Assembly: GCA_030695265.1 (NCBI GenBank)
Contig: JAUYTA010000318.1
Coordinates: 1-7,238, forward strand
DNA length: 7,238 nt
Source of the DNA: Bacteroidota bacterium
Lineage (GTDB): Bacteria; Bacteroidota; Bacteroidia; Bacteroidales; Prolixibacteraceae
Reading direction: 5' to 3'
In this document: one piece after another, positions 6,639 to 7,238 of the stretch
Layout of the letters: each line of letters starts with the position of its first letter
Position numbering within the stretch: position 1 is the first letter of the stretch
Program-made: the position numbers and the translations under genes
The notes under the pieces: generated by a model
Seen by the model: only the letters and a program-made list of their open reading frames with translations
What the model was told of the DNA's origin: nothing
Database searches by the model: none

Positions 6639-6840
6639 ATGACGTATGCCACTTATTCACAAAGATTAGAGCACTTATTTGACTTAATAAAAAAAGGACA
6701 TGTTAGTTCTCCAAAAAAACATTGCTGAGAAATTTATGTGTTCAGAAAAAACAATTAGAAATATGATTAATTACTTAAGAGATCAAGGCATTGAAATTGA
6801 ATACTGTAAAATCACTAAAAAATATTTTTTAAAAATATAA
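6639..6840 (+). pseudogene. Small helix-turn-helix protein, frameshifted at an A7 run
   Basis: From ATG 6639 the frame encodes MTYATYSQRLEHLFDLIKKG and continues to SSPKKHC, with a stop at 6726-6728 (29 residues). Reading six instead of seven A at 6713-6719 restores a 66-residue protein ending at 6840. The joined sequence NIAEKFMCSEKTIRNMINYL (27-46), then GIEIEYCKI, fits an HTH_11/DeoR-like winged helix: recognition helix SEKTIRNMINYL and a short wing. Small HTH proteins of this size are found near short secreted-peptide genes in Bacteroidota, as I recall the family. ATG 6700, in the second frame, could yield a 46-residue C-terminal part on its own. The cause may be mutation, a sequencing or assembly indel, or transcriptional slippage on the A run. 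Confidence 0.65.
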
Positions 6841-6842
6841 AA

Positions 6843-6865
6843 AGACGGAAATAATTATTCCGTCT
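6843..6865. terminator. Hairpin after the HTH gene, probably bidirectional
   Basis: AGACGGAA (6843-6850) and TTCCGTCT (6858-6865) form a perfect 8-bp stem with a 7-nt loop, 3 nt after the HTH stop. On the plus strand only a weak, interrupted T tract follows. On the minus strand the hairpin is followed by TTTTT and more T-rich sequence, so it is a better terminator for leftward transcription. Confidence 0.6.
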
Positions 6866-6922
6866 AATAAATTTACTTTACATTCTATTTATTAAAAATC
6901 TAATCCAAACTTTTCCAATAAT

Positions 6923-6946
6923 ATGAGCATTAATAAATTCATTTAG
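6923..6946 (+). CDS. Tiny leader ORF, module 2 (MSINKFI)
   Basis: ATG, six codons and TAG, with a second in-frame TAG immediately after (6947-6949). It is the paralogue of the 6478-6504 ORF: peptide MSINKF is identical, one synonymous change separates the first 18 bases, and AGTAG is shared at the end. Similarity also reaches a few bases upstream (CCA then A/T-rich). The distance from ATG to the GC stem is 26 nt, as in module 1, even though this ORF is one codon shorter. The geometry therefore seems fixed relative to the stem and not to the stop codon. Confidence 0.45.
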   Translation: MSINKFI

Positions 6947-6948
6947 TA

Positions 6949-6998
6949 GCCTCCCCGGGGGCAAGTACTCGCGATATTTGTTCCCGGCCCGGGGAGGC
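6949..6998 (+). ncRNA. GC-rich long hairpin, module 2
   Basis: GCCTCCCCGGG (6949-6959) pairs perfectly over 11 bp with CCCGGGGAGGC (6988-6998) around a 28-nt loop. Stem sequence differs from module 1 at several positions while pairing is kept on both sides. Such compensatory difference between two copies is what one expects of a selected structure. Confidence 0.6.
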
Positions 6999-7001
6999 AT
7001 A

Positions 7002-7019
7002 GGCTTTGTTTTAAAAGCC
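7002..7019 (+). other. Second small hairpin of module 2, without a T tract
   Basis: GGCTTT (7002-7007) pairs with AAAGCC (7014-7019) across a 6-nt loop, 3 nt after the GC-rich stem. It takes the position of the module 1 terminator but has no following T run, so transcription would probably continue towards the peptide gene at 7107. Confidence 0.4.
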
Positions 7020-7106
7020 AACGCAAAGCTACTATACGGGAACGGCTTTTGCAACCGGCAATTGTAAAAGTTGGCAAAGTGCCATAATTCATATAACCTT
7101 ATTGAA

Positions 7107-7238
7107 ATGAAAAAGTTGAATATTGAACAATTGGAGAATGTACAGGGTGGAACATTTTTTGGTGCCGACGTAACAAGCTGTACTCCAAATAATTGGTATT
7201 ATGACGAACAAGGAAATGAATATGTTCTATCTTATCAA
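7107..7238 (+). CDS. Double-glycine leader peptide precursor, partial
   Basis: 44 codons are visible and the frame is open at the right edge. The N-terminus MKKLNIEQLENVQGG is a classic double-glycine leader: charged start, L-x2-L-x3-EN-x-QGG pattern, with cleavage expected after Gly15. Such leaders are removed during export by ABC transporters carrying a C39 peptidase domain. The visible core begins TFFGADVTSCTPNNWYYDEQ, has one Cys, and is polar and aromatic. It could be a bacteriocin, a signalling peptide or a precursor that is modified after translation. No transporter or modification gene is in view. There is no Shine-Dalgarno sequence. It follows module 2 and the broken HTH gene. Confidence 0.8.
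   Translation, partial: MKKLNIEQLENVQGGTFFGADVTSCTPNNWYYDEQGNEYVLSYQ

Noticed and set aside
6478..6998. The repeated modules as integron attC sites framing a gene cassette
   Set aside because: Cassette-like spacing (445 bp) and long hairpins fit, but I find no GTTRRRY/RYYYAAC core pairs at the expected places and no integrase in view.
6478..6998. The modules as CRISPR repeats or a retron msr/msd region
   Set aside because: Only two copies, no spacers, and no reverse transcriptase or Cas gene in the window.

Overview
The window looks like a piece of a Bacteroidota chromosome, probably from the Bacteroidales/Marinilabiliales side; this is inferred from gene families and signals, not from a database match. 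Pointers are a TAnnTTTG-type promoter box, few Shine-Dalgarno sites, an OmpA-family remnant with a LamG-like front part, a six-helix LytS/YehU-type sensor kinase with a LytTR regulator, and a short peptide with a double-glycine leader.

Left part (1-2706), mostly minus strand: a partial unknown reading frame runs off the left edge. A 72-bp imperfect palindrome built of CTATGTG units follows (151-222). Next comes a collapsed LamG/OmpA outer-membrane protein gene (234-568), an intact 517-residue KamA-family radical SAM/PLP aminomutase (569-2122), and a collapsed M19 membrane dipeptidase gene (2139-2705). The two remnants flanking the aminomutase keep well-conserved ends but have lost their middles and changed frame, so this side appears to be eroding recently around one intact gene.

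Middle part (2704-6163): a plus-strand lipoprotein and a LytS-type histidine kinase overlap by ATGA and are probably translationally coupled. An endonuclease III-like gene lies on the opposite strand, tail to tail with the kinase. Its own promoter diverges from the LytTR response regulator on its far side. The kinase and regulator are the natural two-component pair, split here by the inverted repair gene.

Right part (6164-7238): AT-rich, with no long genes but dense small structure. A terminator follows the regulator. Two copies of one module then appear 445 bp apart: a tiny ORF (peptide MSINKF plus one or two residues) whose start lies exactly 26 nt before an 11-bp, very GC-rich stem. The stems of the two copies differ in sequence but both pair perfectly. 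The first module ends in an intrinsic terminator and precedes a small helix-turn-helix gene broken by a 7-A run. The second module precedes a double-glycine-leader peptide gene that runs off the right edge. I read this as a candidate leader/small-RNA element attached to a secreted-peptide locus, possibly under the adjacent LytTR system. That link, and any function for the element, is inference.
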